Origin: a bacterium
GTDB taxonomy: Bacteria; Armatimonadota; Chthonomonadetes; Chthonomonadales; Chthonomonadaceae
Direction: 5' to 3'
DNA length: 52,751 bases
NCBI GenBank assembly: GCA_021777995.1
Contig: JAJYCW010000012.1
Location: 1 to 52,751, forward strand
Shown here: one piece after another, positions 17,671-26,699 of the stretch
Position numbering within the stretch: the stretch's first letter is position 1
Layout: each line of letters begins with the position of its first letter
The notes under the pieces: generated by a model
Seen by the model: only the letters and a program-made list of their open reading frames with translations
The model's database searches: none
What the model was told of the DNA's origin: nothing
Position numbers and translations under genes: made by a program

Positions 17671-18740
17671 ACCGGCCGCGAATAGCCGTTATTGGTGCCG
17701 GCATTTCTGGCTTGGCAGCCGCAAACACGCTGCAAGAAGCTGGTGCTTATGTTACGGTTATTGAGAAGAGCCGGGGCTTGGGGGGCAGAGTTGCTACGCG
17801 TCGTATCGGCGATCTCGCCGTAGATCACGGGGCGCAAAACATAAAGCCAGGAAAATCCCCCCTTAGCGTGGTAATGACTAATCAACTTTCGGCTAAAGAT
17901 CTGGTTGAAATTAAAAAGCCCGTATGCCTTTGGAGCGAGGACGGTGGCGTACACGAACCGGACGATGCCCACAACCAATCTCCAAAATATAGCTACTACA
18001 ACGGTATAAACACGCTCGCGCGGTTGCTTGCTTCGCAACTTCAGGGGCTAGGAGGCAGCGTTGTACTAAATGCAACCATCCACCATTTCACGGTTAACAA
18101 CGCAACCGTAGAGATCTTTGATATAAACGACCTTTCATTAGGGGAATACCAGGGTGTTGTTGTAAGCGCTCCGCTGCCGCAGGCAGCAGATATAATTGCT
18201 AACAGTGCACCCTTTACTCCGTATCCACTACAGATGCTGGACAGGGTGCGGTCGCTGCGCCAGATAGAGTACCGCTCCTGCATATCCGTGATGTTAGGCT
18301 ACTATAATGCGCCAATGTCACCAGACTATTATGCGTTGCTCGCGCAGGATAAGGCAGCGGATCTGCAGTGGCTTGCATTTGAATCTAGCAAAGGATCTGG
18401 CCACTGTAAGGGTACCCACGATGTGTTGATCGCACAGATGGGTACCAGATTCAGCAAGTACTGCTACCTTGAAGAGGATGCAATAACAGCATCCAGAGTG
18501 GTAACTGAGTTGCAGTCTATGGTTGGGCCTAGCTTCCAGTCACCAGATTGGTATCAAGTAAAACGATGGCGGTACAGCCAACCCATTGGCATGGTTCATT
18601 TTGAAGAGGCTAATCCGGCAGGTAACGAGGGTAACCTACTTGTTTGTGGAGACGGCCTGCGCCCAAACGGCGGTAAAATTCACGAGGCCTACCTGAGTGG
18701 TGTTGATGCCGGTGACCGAGGCGCCGCTCTGTGGCTCTGA
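17667..18740 (+). CDS. Renalase-like FAD-dependent amine oxidoreductase
   Basis: 357 residues. An N-terminal dinucleotide-binding fold (AVIGAGISGLAAANTLQEAG) is followed by GRVATRR and DHGAQ, the signature of renalase-like NAD(P)/FAD proteins. The C-terminal part has the second FAD motif (NLLVCGDGLRPNGGKIHEAY, near residues 315-340). Known renalases oxidise off-pathway beta-NAD(P)H isomers; whether this one does so is not visible. It begins at a GTG overlapping the RNase G stop codon (GTGA), so the two are translationally coupled, an association without an obvious functional reason. Confidence 0.85.
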   Translation: MNRPRIAVIGAGISGLAAANTLQEAGAYVTVIEKSRGLGGRVATRRIGDLAVDHGAQNIKPGKSPLSVVMTNQLSAKDLVEIKKPVCLWSEDGGVHEPDDAHNQSPKYSYYNGINTLARLLASQLQGLGGSVVLNATIHHFTVNNATVEIFDINDLSLGEYQGVVVSAPLPQAADIIANSAPFTPYPLQMLDRVRSLRQIEYRSCISVMLGYYNAPMSPDYYALLAQDKAADLQWLAFESSKGSGHCKGTHDVLIAQMGTRFSKYCYLEEDAITASRVVTELQSMVGPSFQSPDWYQVKRWRYSQPIGMVHFEEANPAGNEGNLLVCGDGLRPNGGKIHEAYLSGVDAGDRGAALWL

Positions 18741-18765
18741 ATTGTAACTAATAAGCGCGTCTTAG

Positions 18766-18810
18766 CATTACATGTGAAATAGTTCACATGTAATGTATGG
18801 ACTATTTCAC
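18766..18810. promoter_or_regulatory. Two overlapping, mutually exclusive inverted repeats
   Basis: Hairpin A pairs 18766-18778 (CATTACATGTGAA) perfectly with 18783-18795 around ATAG. Hairpin B pairs 18774-18783 (GTGAAATAGT) perfectly with 18801-18810 (ACTATTTCAC). The two share bases 18774-18783, so they cannot both form. They lie 25 bases after the flavoprotein gene and about 190 bases before the Ig-like lipoprotein gene. No long T run follows. They could act as an attenuator, a terminator variant or a protein-binding operator. Confidence 0.6.
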
Positions 18811-18997
18811 TTCTATTTCTCCCCCGCGTGTTATATACTACTGGTGTAAGAACGAAACCTTTTATTGAACAACTGGACATTCTCGTTGGTCTAATATCCA
18901 GTGTTCAAGTCATTTCCAGCACGTTAAGCAAACCCGGTATGTTAGCTCGCCTACGAGAATAACCAATACGCCGGACCCATTAACGGAAGGCACACTG

Positions 18998-19891
18998 ATG
19001 AATTTTACGCGCAGGCTTTTATTGTCCACTACGTGCGGCCTATTTGCGGGCCTAGCAGGATGCGGCAGCGGCTCATCCAGTTCAACGGGTATCTCTTCCC
19101 TCTCAATAAGCCCTACCACGTCTTCGCTGGTACCGGGTGGATCGCGTGCGTTCACGTACTTCATTCAAGGTACTTCTACAGACCTGGGCGTAGTTTGGAG
19201 TGTTGTGGAGCCAGGTGGCGGAACGGTAGATCAAACAGGCCTGTACACTGCGCCCAGTGCTCCCGGTACATACCATGTGAAGGTAGCAAGTCACTTTAAC
19301 CCTGCCACGTACTCACTCGCTGCAGTGACTGTAGCACCTAGCGCAGTTAACCTTCAGCTAAGCACGCATACCCTCTCTACGGCAGCAGGTTCAACCGTGA
19401 ACCTTGCACAGTACGTTACGGTTACCGGCACATTCAATGTGGGCGTAATCTGGACAGTGCAATCAACAAATGGGGGCACGGTGACTTCTGCCGGCGTCTA
19501 CACCGCGCCGCCCCAAGCCGGAACATACATTATTAAGGCGACTAGCGCTGCCGACTCAACACAGTCGGATCTACTCTTTATCACCGTTGTAACGGCAACA
19601 ATATCGATTTCTCCCACAACCATCACACTTAGCCCAGGCGGCACAGGAACCTTTGGCTACTCTCTAAAAGTTGTGGGATCAACCGACAATTCAATTTCGT
19701 GGTTTGCGTCGGACGCAAGCGGAAACAAATTGCCAGGCGCTATAGCAGGAAGCATTGCCCAACCCGACGGCTCGAGTATTACGTCATCGGGTGCCTATAC
19801 TGCCCCGTCAAAAGCGGGCACATATTTTGTTACGGTCGCCAGCAATGCACTTCCGTCCGTTCACGCCACAGCCACAGTTACTGTTAACTGA
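18998..19891 (+). CDS. Lipoprotein with three bacterial Ig-like domains
   Basis: 297 residues: signal peptide and lipobox GLAGC near residue 24, a Gly/Ser-rich spacer, then three repeats of about 85-100 residues, each ending in a GxVTxxGxYTAPxxAGTY-type motif (TVDQTGLYTAPSAPGTY, TVTSAGVYTAPPQAGTY, SITSSGAYTAPSKAGTY). This is the pattern of bacterial Ig-like surface domains. No catalytic motif. ATG follows GGAAGG. It is the first gene of a three-gene exported cluster, 24 bases ahead of the next. Confidence 0.85.
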   Translation: MNFTRRLLLSTTCGLFAGLAGCGSGSSSSTGISSLSISPTTSSLVPGGSRAFTYFIQGTSTDLGVVWSVVEPGGGTVDQTGLYTAPSAPGTYHVKVASHFNPATYSLAAVTVAPSAVNLQLSTHTLSTAAGSTVNLAQYVTVTGTFNVGVIWTVQSTNGGTVTSAGVYTAPPQAGTYIIKATSAADSTQSDLLFITVVTATISISPTTITLSPGGTGTFGYSLKVVGSTDNSISWFASDASGNKLPGAIAGSIAQPDGSSITSSGAYTAPSKAGTYFVTVASNALPSVHATATVTVN

Positions 19892-19915
19892 ACAACTCGT
19901 TCAGAGGAGAAGACG

Positions 19916-20788
19916 TTGAAAACATTGAGTAATACTTCGCGCAAAATCAAGAGGTACTGCGCAACGCTGACTGCAGTGGGCCTATCCGCAGCTGCTGCTA
20001 CTGGCGCTCAGGCAGATAGACCTGTACCACATGGTGCATTTCTGCTCACCAGGGTACATTCGGTGCGCGAACTGGTCAACGAAGTTCGCTCCCATCCTCT
20101 GGTATTGCATCGTTATGAGATGGTGTTCTCAATGACCAGAGCCCAGCTTTTCAACATGTTTGAACACCTGACTTTGTCCCGACTGCCTGCGGATGAAACT
20201 CTTGAGGTGTGGTTCATCCATCAGAGTAGTCGTGGAGAATATTCTGGCTATCACCTTGTACGGCTCAAAAAGGGTGACCTGGTATTTATGAAACCGGGCA
20301 GGAGGCCCATGCTTCTACAGATATGTGGAAACATGTTGACCATGGTTCCTCGCAGCGCTACGGTGAGCCTTGCGCCTACAGGACTACCTGGCAATGTTGA
20401 CGTAAATGCCACATCCGCCTTTGGAACGCAACTCGCCATGGTTACACCCGGCACTACTCCAGCCGACGTGGTGAACGCAGCGATGATGGGAGCGCCAGGC
20501 GTGACGGATACCATTCCGGGATTGTTAAGTAGTGCAAACCACTGGGTAGCAGGGCTGCTGTGGCTTCTTCCACCGGCTGCTGGCGCAACAGCAATGGCCT
20601 CAGGCGGCGGGTCCCGAACAACTACTCCGCTGCAACTGCCGTCAGTTCCGCTGGTATCCAGCAGTAGTGCTGGGCAACCGCCCCTGTTTCCTCCCAGCGT
20701 ACCCGAGGCGAGCACTGCTCTGGGCCTTCTCTCCACAATTCTCACTGGAGCCGCCCTTAGAACGCGATCGTCTCGACGAAAGCGCTGA
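19916..20788 (+). CDS. Exported protein with a PEP-CTERM-like sorting tail
   Basis: 290 residues starting at a TTG with AGGAGA eight bases upstream. The N-terminal signal peptide ends ATGAQA. The middle (EVWFIHQSSRGEY, KKGDLVFMKPG) is of unknown function. The last 30 residues read VPEASTALGLLSTILTG and end in RTRSSRRKR: a PE motif, a hydrophobic helix and a basic end, the architecture of PEP-CTERM signals processed by exosortase. PEP is replaced by PEA, so the assignment is tentative. No exosortase gene is in the window. Confidence 0.7.
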   Translation: MKTLSNTSRKIKRYCATLTAVGLSAAAATGAQADRPVPHGAFLLTRVHSVRELVNEVRSHPLVLHRYEMVFSMTRAQLFNMFEHLTLSRLPADETLEVWFIHQSSRGEYSGYHLVRLKKGDLVFMKPGRRPMLLQICGNMLTMVPRSATVSLAPTGLPGNVDVNATSAFGTQLAMVTPGTTPADVVNAAMMGAPGVTDTIPGLLSSANHWVAGLLWLLPPAAGATAMASGGGSRTTTPLQLPSVPLVSSSSAGQPPLFPPSVPEASTALGLLSTILTGAALRTRSSRRKR

Positions 20789-20896
20789 GCCGTAACCGCT
20801 ACACAGCAAATTTGCATAACTACGCAGCGATGGGTGGCTACCCCCACACCATTACCTGCTCTCCTTTTGAACTGGCTCCCGAGCCGGAGGCGAACC

Positions 20897-23335
20897 GTGT
20901 CTACATCTTACATTAGTAAATCAGGTCGCTTGCTGCAAACGCTGGGATTGTCCGCTTTGCTAGCAGCAGCTGTAAGTCCGGCAATGGCATCCAGTGTGTC
21001 AGCTAATTTCAATACTGCCCACAAACTGTATCTGAAGTGGACTAAAGATCAAAAGCCAGAGTACCTTTTTGAGGCGCTGACTCACCTGCGCAACGCCGAG
21101 GGACAGGACCCTAAGAACACTGTCGTGCTGCAGTGGATCGGGTACATCCATATCTTACAGCACAACTACGCCCTGGCTGTCGATCCACTCACAAGAGTAG
21201 CGGGGCAAAGCCAACAAATAGCTCAGCCATTGATTAACCTGGGATACTGTTACTACAAATTAGCGCGCTATAGCGATGCAGTAAATGCTTTTACCAAAGC
21301 AGAGCGCGCCAACGCCTACCAGCTAGGTAAAACACCTAAGAGTGAGCTGTTTCGTATTAACAGCTACCAAATCTACTCAAATCTTGGAAGTTCTCTATTT
21401 CACACTAAAGACTACACAGGGGCAGTGGCAGCATTTCAACGCGCAATCACAGCAAATAGTGCGATTGCTCCTGGAGCCTCTACGAACAGGGAGTACCGCG
21501 CTCTTAATATTGCAGCACGACCATTACGAGAAGCGCATATCCAGGATGGCCTTGGAGCTGCCTTGGCAGCACAGGGAAATATAACGGCGGCAATCACTTC
21601 GTTTCAACGAGCATCACAACTGCAGCCAGGCAATGGCAAATATGAGGAAGATTTAGGGCGCGCCTATGCTAACGCCGCAATTACTGAACCAGCAGGCAGC
21701 CCCTCGGCATTCTCCCTTTGGACAAAGGCTTCGGTTACCGACGCCAAAGCGCTCCAGCTAGATCCGAACAACTATCAAATCCAGGAAGCGAACGGAATCG
21801 CACTTGTAGAACTGCACAAGTACCATCAAGCAGAACAACAATTCGCGTTGGCAGAGCACAATCGTTCGTCGTCTGCGGGTGCTGGGTCCCCAGGTTTTGA
21901 TGTCCTGTTTCATCATGGGGAGGCGTGCCTGAATACTGGTCAGCTTGCGAAGGCGCAGGCACTCTTTGTGGCGGCAGCAGATCTTAAGCCACAGGAACCG
22001 GTGGCATGGCAGTGGGCTGGCTACACCGCGCTCAAACAGGGTGACAATTCCACAGCAATCAAATACCTATCAAAAGCACAGCGCATAGACGCTACGTCAC
22101 CCAAGATCCTGCTCAACCTTGGCGAGGCACAGTTTCAAAGTGGTGACTTTTCAGGGGCCAGGACAACCTATTCCAAGCTAGTGCAGGTTGCACCTGATAG
22201 CGCCGATGCGTTTTATGGGTTAGGCAACAGCTGCGTAAAAACCGGATCAATGAACTCGGCAGCCAAAGCATACGCGCAAGCTGTGAAGCTTGACCCCGAC
22301 AGTAAAGCGATTCCCAATGGCCTGGCCTATGTGGGACTGGGTTACTCATTGCTCCATAGCAACCGCCCTGTAGATGCTCAAGCCGCCTATTCCCGCGCAC
22401 TTAATATTGCTCCCGACAATATTGACGCTTCCACAGGCTATGCCCTCGCTTCTACCGAGATCGCGCGAAGCTCTGGCTCTCCTTCTGCGTGGGCATTGGC
22501 TGCTACTTCACTCCAGCGTGCGGTGTCCTTATCTCCTGCAGATAATGACCTGCGTATAGCATACGGCGAAGCGCTGTTAAGAAGCCACCAGAACCCACAG
22601 GCACAAGTCGCGCTCATGAAGGCAGTAACCGCATCTCCTACCAACGAGGTCGCATTGAAACTTCTTGCCCGCTCCCAACAGAATCTGGGTGATATAACAG
22701 GCGAGACACAAACATTAGGCAAACTGGTAGCCGCGGCCCCTAACAATGTGAGTTACCAACAGCTGCTTGCAAATGCTCAAATGGTACAACTCGACTACAG
22801 TGGCGCAGTGCCGACCCTTACAAAAATTGTGGCCGCCGAGCCGCAGAACCTTGTTGCTGCCTTTCAGCTCTATACAGCGCTAAACCATACCGGGCACAAA
22901 AGCCAGGCATTTAAGGTGCTCGAAAATGCTGCGGCACAGCCGGGCCCGTCAACTCAAAAGGCAATCATATACAACGCACTTGGTGATGAAACCTTCAACC
23001 GCGCGCATAGCAACAACAAAGCCAAGATCAAAGCCGCACAGCGCTATTTCTACGATGCGCTTGCCGCTGATCACAACAGCAATGATGCTATGAGGGGACT
23101 AGGGATTACCGCCTTGAAACTTGGCGCATATAAACACGCCATAGAATTTCTGACGCGAGCTCTCAAAATCAATCCGGATGATGCGCCAACTTACGTAGCT
23201 CGGGGTTATGCCTATGAGCAGCTGCAGAATATCAAGATGGCTATTACGAACTACAGAATAGCCTTGAAAATCGATCCGCAAAACGCGGAGGCACGAGCTA
23301 ATTTGCAGCGGTTTGCCATTGTTCCTAAAGCCTAG
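20897..23335 (+). CDS. Large exported tetratricopeptide-repeat (TPR) protein
   Basis: 812 residues from a GTG at 20897 with GGAGG six bases upstream; this start puts the signal peptide (LLQTLGLSALLAAAVSPAMA) at the N-terminus. The rest is a chain of TPR motifs, for example YRALNIAA..., PLINLGYCYYKLARYSDAV and PTYVARGYAYEQLQNIKMAI, about a dozen or more, some degenerate. TPR arrays are protein-protein scaffolds; the partner is unknown. It is probably periplasmic. It follows the PEP-CTERM-like gene and ends in a terminator, so the three exported proteins may be one unit. Confidence 0.87.
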   Translation: MSTSYISKSGRLLQTLGLSALLAAAVSPAMASSVSANFNTAHKLYLKWTKDQKPEYLFEALTHLRNAEGQDPKNTVVLQWIGYIHILQHNYALAVDPLTRVAGQSQQIAQPLINLGYCYYKLARYSDAVNAFTKAERANAYQLGKTPKSELFRINSYQIYSNLGSSLFHTKDYTGAVAAFQRAITANSAIAPGASTNREYRALNIAARPLREAHIQDGLGAALAAQGNITAAITSFQRASQLQPGNGKYEEDLGRAYANAAITEPAGSPSAFSLWTKASVTDAKALQLDPNNYQIQEANGIALVELHKYHQAEQQFALAEHNRSSSAGAGSPGFDVLFHHGEACLNTGQLAKAQALFVAAADLKPQEPVAWQWAGYTALKQGDNSTAIKYLSKAQRIDATSPKILLNLGEAQFQSGDFSGARTTYSKLVQVAPDSADAFYGLGNSCVKTGSMNSAAKAYAQAVKLDPDSKAIPNGLAYVGLGYSLLHSNRPVDAQAAYSRALNIAPDNIDASTGYALASTEIARSSGSPSAWALAATSLQRAVSLSPADNDLRIAYGEALLRSHQNPQAQVALMKAVTASPTNEVALKLLARSQQNLGDITGETQTLGKLVAAAPNNVSYQQLLANAQMVQLDYSGAVPTLTKIVAAEPQNLVAAFQLYTALNHTGHKSQAFKVLENAAAQPGPSTQKAIIYNALGDETFNRAHSNNKAKIKAAQRYFYDALAADHNSNDAMRGLGITALKLGAYKHAIEFLTRALKINPDDAPTYVARGYAYEQLQNIKMAITNYRIALKIDPQNAEARANLQRFAIVPKA

Positions 23336-23359
23336 TAAAGAGCCGGTGTCAGCTTTATG

Positions 23360-23398
23360 CAGCCGCATACGAAGTACGTATGCGGCTGTTATTTTTTG
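23360..23398 (+). terminator. Rho-independent terminator after the TPR gene
   Basis: An 11-base-pair stem, CAGCCGCATAC (23360-23370) with GTATGCGGCTG (23378-23388), a 7-base loop, then TTATTTTTT. Confidence 0.92.
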
Positions 23399-23591
23399 CG
23401 CTGTTCACAATGACGAGACCACAGGTGGTTGATTTATCGAGTGGATAACCACGTTGTTTTGGGCGCATAATGGACGCTTAAGATGGGCACACGACGAGAG
23501 TTTAGAGAAGCAGCAGCTGGGTTGCGACATGCAGATTTCTCCCAAATTACCCGATAAAAAGGATGCCGCACAAGATATTATCGAGGAAATA

Positions 23592-25859
23592 ATGGCAGCA
23601 ACACCATCTGCAGTGCCCACGAGTAACCCTGGAAACCACGACCCAAATACAAGAGATAACTGCGTAGCATTTAATGGCACCACGCTAAATATAGACCATG
23701 CGGCCTATATATCGCAACATGACGTGGTTTATGGAGCTCCACCTGCATCCAAAGACGCGATGGGGCTGGGTGATGGGGACCTAGGCGCGGCGCTATGGTG
23801 CCCAGGTAGATTATACTGGCAACTGCAAAAAACAGACCTTTGGGAAGACCCACCTCCTGGTCGAAACGGTGTTCCTATCAAAAATCCCGATGCCTGGTCG
23901 ATGCTCGCTGCCGGAGGCATTTCTATCGGCTCTCAGCCCGCACTGCTTGAGGCTCCCACAAAGTACGAACAGCGGTTGTCACTCTATTCTGCAGTCGCAA
24001 CCATAGAAAGTGAATCACCAAGCGGATCTTGCCAGGTCACGTCCTTTGTTTCGGAGGATACCGGCGTTCTTGTGATCGACTACCATGACCAGACACTGAA
24101 AAATACCGCACGATGGATTGAGGTTGATATCTGGAGAACTGCCAGCGTGTTCGCTCTTGGCGACAGCATTGGTGTGATGCAAGGACTGCGAGACAGGCGT
24201 TATGCCATGGTGGCCCGTGTGCAGGGACGTAATGGTACGAGCCGTATGGTGAGTGGAAGAACGGCCAGGATAGACATTGAGCCGTCGCGATCGTGTAACT
24301 TCACCATATATGTCGCCGTTGCAACCACACCAAAAGATGGCGATCCCGTAATGCAGGCAAAGTCGCAGATTAATCGCGCGATGGAGATGGGCTATGACGC
24401 ACTGTTAAAAGAGCATCGCAAACACTGGGCAGGTTTCTGGCAGCGGTCATTTGTCTGTTTAACAAGTGCCACAGATCCTCTTGCGGCATTCGCCGAGAAT
24501 CTATGGTACCTACACCTATACAATTCAGCCTGCTGTGCCACAGGGTCCGACGCGGCATTAGTAAATGGCGCCAACATGCTAACAGCGGGTGATCGGCGGG
24601 ACGGCAGCGCTACCTACGCTCTCTCTGATATCCAACACCTCATTGCACCGATGCTAGCAACGAACCACGTGGAACTCACAGTACCTGCTGTGGATACCCT
24701 CAATCGTGTACTGCCACAGGTTGCCGCAACCACCAGCCAGGAGGATGGTGTACCCGGCGCAATGTTTCCTCCACGGTTCAACCGGTTTGGGCACCCATTT
24801 AAAACCATTAACAGTAGCGAGGTAACAGCGGCACCTGAATGCGACGCAACGCGAATAGCCGATGGATTGCGCATATGTCTACTATTATGGGAAGCCTACC
24901 GTTATGCGCCCGACCCAGAGTTCCTTAGTGAACGCGTCTACTGTATTTTAAGAGCCACAGCAGAGGCTGCGATTGAAAAGGCAACGGAAGAGGATTGGAT
25001 GAGTATTGGTGTGGGCCAATCCATGGCTAATTTACCCATTGAGCACCTGGTGTTGTGTCTGTTGCATTCCTCTATTCAAGCGCTCTTATGGGCCTCCAAG
25101 GAGCTGCAAATTGATGAGGACAGGCGACTTGAATGGCATTCGCTGTGCGCACAACTTCACGAACGAGGTTTTGTCGAGAGTGAGCGTCGATCTAGTGCAG
25201 AAATCGACGATAGGGTTGCGGCTCTCCGAAAGCTCCTGCGTTCCAAAAGTATTAATGCTCAAGGCTGGTTTACGACATCTGGTAATGGTCCTAACCTGCG
25301 ACAAGGAGCCCAATTCGTTACGAGCTTAACGAAGTTGCTTCTTAAGGAAACACCCCCAGTATGGGACCTTTGGGATCTGGAGTCATCACACGACCATCTC
25401 GTTACGGGCATTCTAGATTTGGGAAGCGAAATACCGGCGACGTGGAATGCCGCCTATGCACTCGCCGCGCCAGGCGGCTTTAGAGTCTGTGCTGAGGCGC
25501 GAAGAGGGGTATTAGTCTACGCGGCCGTACGCAGCCTGTTAGGCAGTACCTGCCGAATGTACAACCCGTGGGGAGCCGGTAAGAAGTTGCGGATTACCTT
25601 CGGCCGCACCCTAATCTTGGAGAGCGCTGAGGCACTGGTTGAGTGGCCAACAGAACGACACGGGGTGTACCTCATTGAACAGTGCCAGCACTTGCTCGCC
25701 AGAACGGTCCGAATTAAGCTAACGGGCCGCAAAAACGCGAAAGCTAAACAGTTCGGTGAAAACGAGCTGGGTATAGCCGTTCCTCAAAGGCAGTTTTTAG
25801 ATGCAGCCGAAGCGAACACAAAAGCGGTATCCCAGCTCTCTCGCCTTCGCAGGCAATAA
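23592..25859 (+). CDS. GH95-like glycoside hydrolase ((alpha/alpha)6 barrel, DUF5703-type N-terminus)
   Basis: About 755 residues from the ATG at 23592, which has GAGGAA at correct spacing; in-frame starts at 23529 (ATG) and 23454 (TTG) are possible but lack a binding site. The N-terminal domain contains GLGDGDLGAALW and LYWQLQKTDLW, matching the beta-sandwich domain of GH95/DUF5703 proteins. The remainder is helical and Trp-rich as expected for the barrel (HRKHWAGFWQRSF, LWYLHLYNSA). GH95 members hydrolyse alpha-1,2-L-fucosides or L-galactosides; substrate cannot be assigned here. There is no visible signal peptide, so a cytoplasmic role is likelier. It ends 5 bases from a convergent gene. 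Confidence 0.75.
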   Translation: MAATPSAVPTSNPGNHDPNTRDNCVAFNGTTLNIDHAAYISQHDVVYGAPPASKDAMGLGDGDLGAALWCPGRLYWQLQKTDLWEDPPPGRNGVPIKNPDAWSMLAAGGISIGSQPALLEAPTKYEQRLSLYSAVATIESESPSGSCQVTSFVSEDTGVLVIDYHDQTLKNTARWIEVDIWRTASVFALGDSIGVMQGLRDRRYAMVARVQGRNGTSRMVSGRTARIDIEPSRSCNFTIYVAVATTPKDGDPVMQAKSQINRAMEMGYDALLKEHRKHWAGFWQRSFVCLTSATDPLAAFAENLWYLHLYNSACCATGSDAALVNGANMLTAGDRRDGSATYALSDIQHLIAPMLATNHVELTVPAVDTLNRVLPQVAATTSQEDGVPGAMFPPRFNRFGHPFKTINSSEVTAAPECDATRIADGLRICLLLWEAYRYAPDPEFLSERVYCILRATAEAAIEKATEEDWMSIGVGQSMANLPIEHLVLCLLHSSIQALLWASKELQIDEDRRLEWHSLCAQLHERGFVESERRSSAEIDDRVAALRKLLRSKSINAQGWFTTSGNGPNLRQGAQFVTSLTKLLLKETPPVWDLWDLESSHDHLVTGILDLGSEIPATWNAAYALAAPGGFRVCAEARRGVLVYAAVRSLLGSTCRMYNPWGAGKKLRITFGRTLILESAEALVEWPTERHGVYLIEQCQHLLARTVRIKLTGRKNAKAKQFGENELGIAVPQRQFLDAAEANTKAVSQLSRLRRQ

Positions 25860-25864
25860 TAGGC

Positions 25865-26401
25865 TTAGCTATTTTCCTCGTCATCGGCAGATTCTGCACT
25901 GGCAGAGGTTGATTTGCTTTGCAAAAGCTGCCGTGCCGCGGTCCCGCGAATTTCTTCAAACAGGTTCACGAATACCTCTTGCAGACCTGCTGTCTTGAAT
26001 GGTTCGGTCAAGCAGACGTCACAGAGTAGTGACGGTATTGCTTCTGGAAAGTCCTCTGGTGCGCGGTCGCAATCTTCAACTAGACCAACTATTTTCAAAC
26101 CAGATCGGCGCAAGTTCTGCACTGCGCGAAAGATTGCCAGTGTCTTTTGACGACCGAAGTCATCCGAGATTACGAGGATATCCGGTGGCCGCGGGCCACG
26201 TTGACACGCACCAACCGCATCGTCCTTATTTAACAGTATCGTTACATCCCAGTTCTCAAACTGAACTGCACGCTCTGCTCGCCTTCTAAAGCGCGGCCGG
26301 TGAACGGCAATCACCACTCGAAATGGGTTCTTGGCTGGTGATTCCTCAACTGTCTGCCGTCGTCTCGGGGCCCGATGGACGGAGGAGGGTCGTTGCTTCA
26401 T
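25865..26401 (-). CDS. Degenerate response-regulator receiver-like protein
   Basis: 178 residues. After a basic N-terminus, residues ~25-145 follow a receiver pattern: RVVIAVHRPRFRRR (beta1, but lacking the acidic pair), PDILVISDDFG (beta3 with a candidate phospho-Asp), KIVGLVED (beta4) and LTEPFK (beta5, with the usual Lys-Pro order lost). The acidic tail (SAESADDEENS) is not a DNA-binding domain. So it is probably a pseudo-receiver or adaptor. I take the ATG at 26401; a TTG at 26422 is in frame. Its 5' end overlaps the LSm-like gene by 56 bases, so the pair is co-transcribed. Confidence 0.65.
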   Translation of the reverse strand: MKQRPSSVHRAPRRRQTVEESPAKNPFRVVIAVHRPRFRRRAERAVQFENWDVTILLNKDDAVGACQRGPRPPDILVISDDFGRQKTLAIFRAVQNLRRSGLKIVGLVEDCDRAPEDFPEAIPSLLCDVCLTEPFKTAGLQEVFVNLFEEIRGTAARQLLQSKSTSASAESADDEENS

Positions 26402-26645
26402 GTGATTTATCGGTTGCCTCAATAAGTTTAATTATTCTTACCGCTGCCACTGGAATGACGAGTTGCTCGCCATTATCCTTCAGCAGCTCAAGCCAATGGT
26501 TGTCAAGATAGGTTATCTTTCCTGTATCCGTATAGCTAGAGTAGTTAGAATAATAGATTGTGGCACGGCTGTGGACAAACCGCAAGGCAAATTTCTCGTC
26601 AAACTTTGCTGCCGGATTACTATCTATTTGCTGCTGGTCGTTCAT
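26346..26645 (-). CDS. Small LSm/Hfq-like fold protein of unknown function
   Basis: 99 residues; ATG at 26645 with GGAG eight bases upstream (a GTG two codons earlier is possible). The middle segment TGKITYLDNHWLELLKDNGE followed by QLVIPVAAVRIIKLIE has the strand-turn-strand pattern of Sm-like barrels (a G-x-I turn, then an IP-x-x-x-V end), which bind RNA or act as small protein modules. The C-terminal 20 residues are low complexity. It overlaps the receiver-like gene by 56 bases, which suggests joint function. The fold call is inference from the pattern only. Confidence 0.55.
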   Translation of the reverse strand: MNDQQQIDSNPAAKFDEKFALRFVHSRATIYYSNYSSYTDTGKITYLDNHWLELLKDNGEQLVIPVAAVRIIKLIEATDKSHEATTLLRPSGPETTADS

Positions 26646-26699
26646 AGGCACTTCTCCACCACACGTTTTGCATATCTCGGTCGTTCAACATTGAGCTGA

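Noticed and set aside
23440-23450. DnaA box-like GTGGATAA
   Set aside because: Single copy with one mismatch and no cluster, so no origin can be called.
24664-24679. CCACGTGG as a third parS site
   Set aside because: Only the central palindrome matches; the flanks differ.
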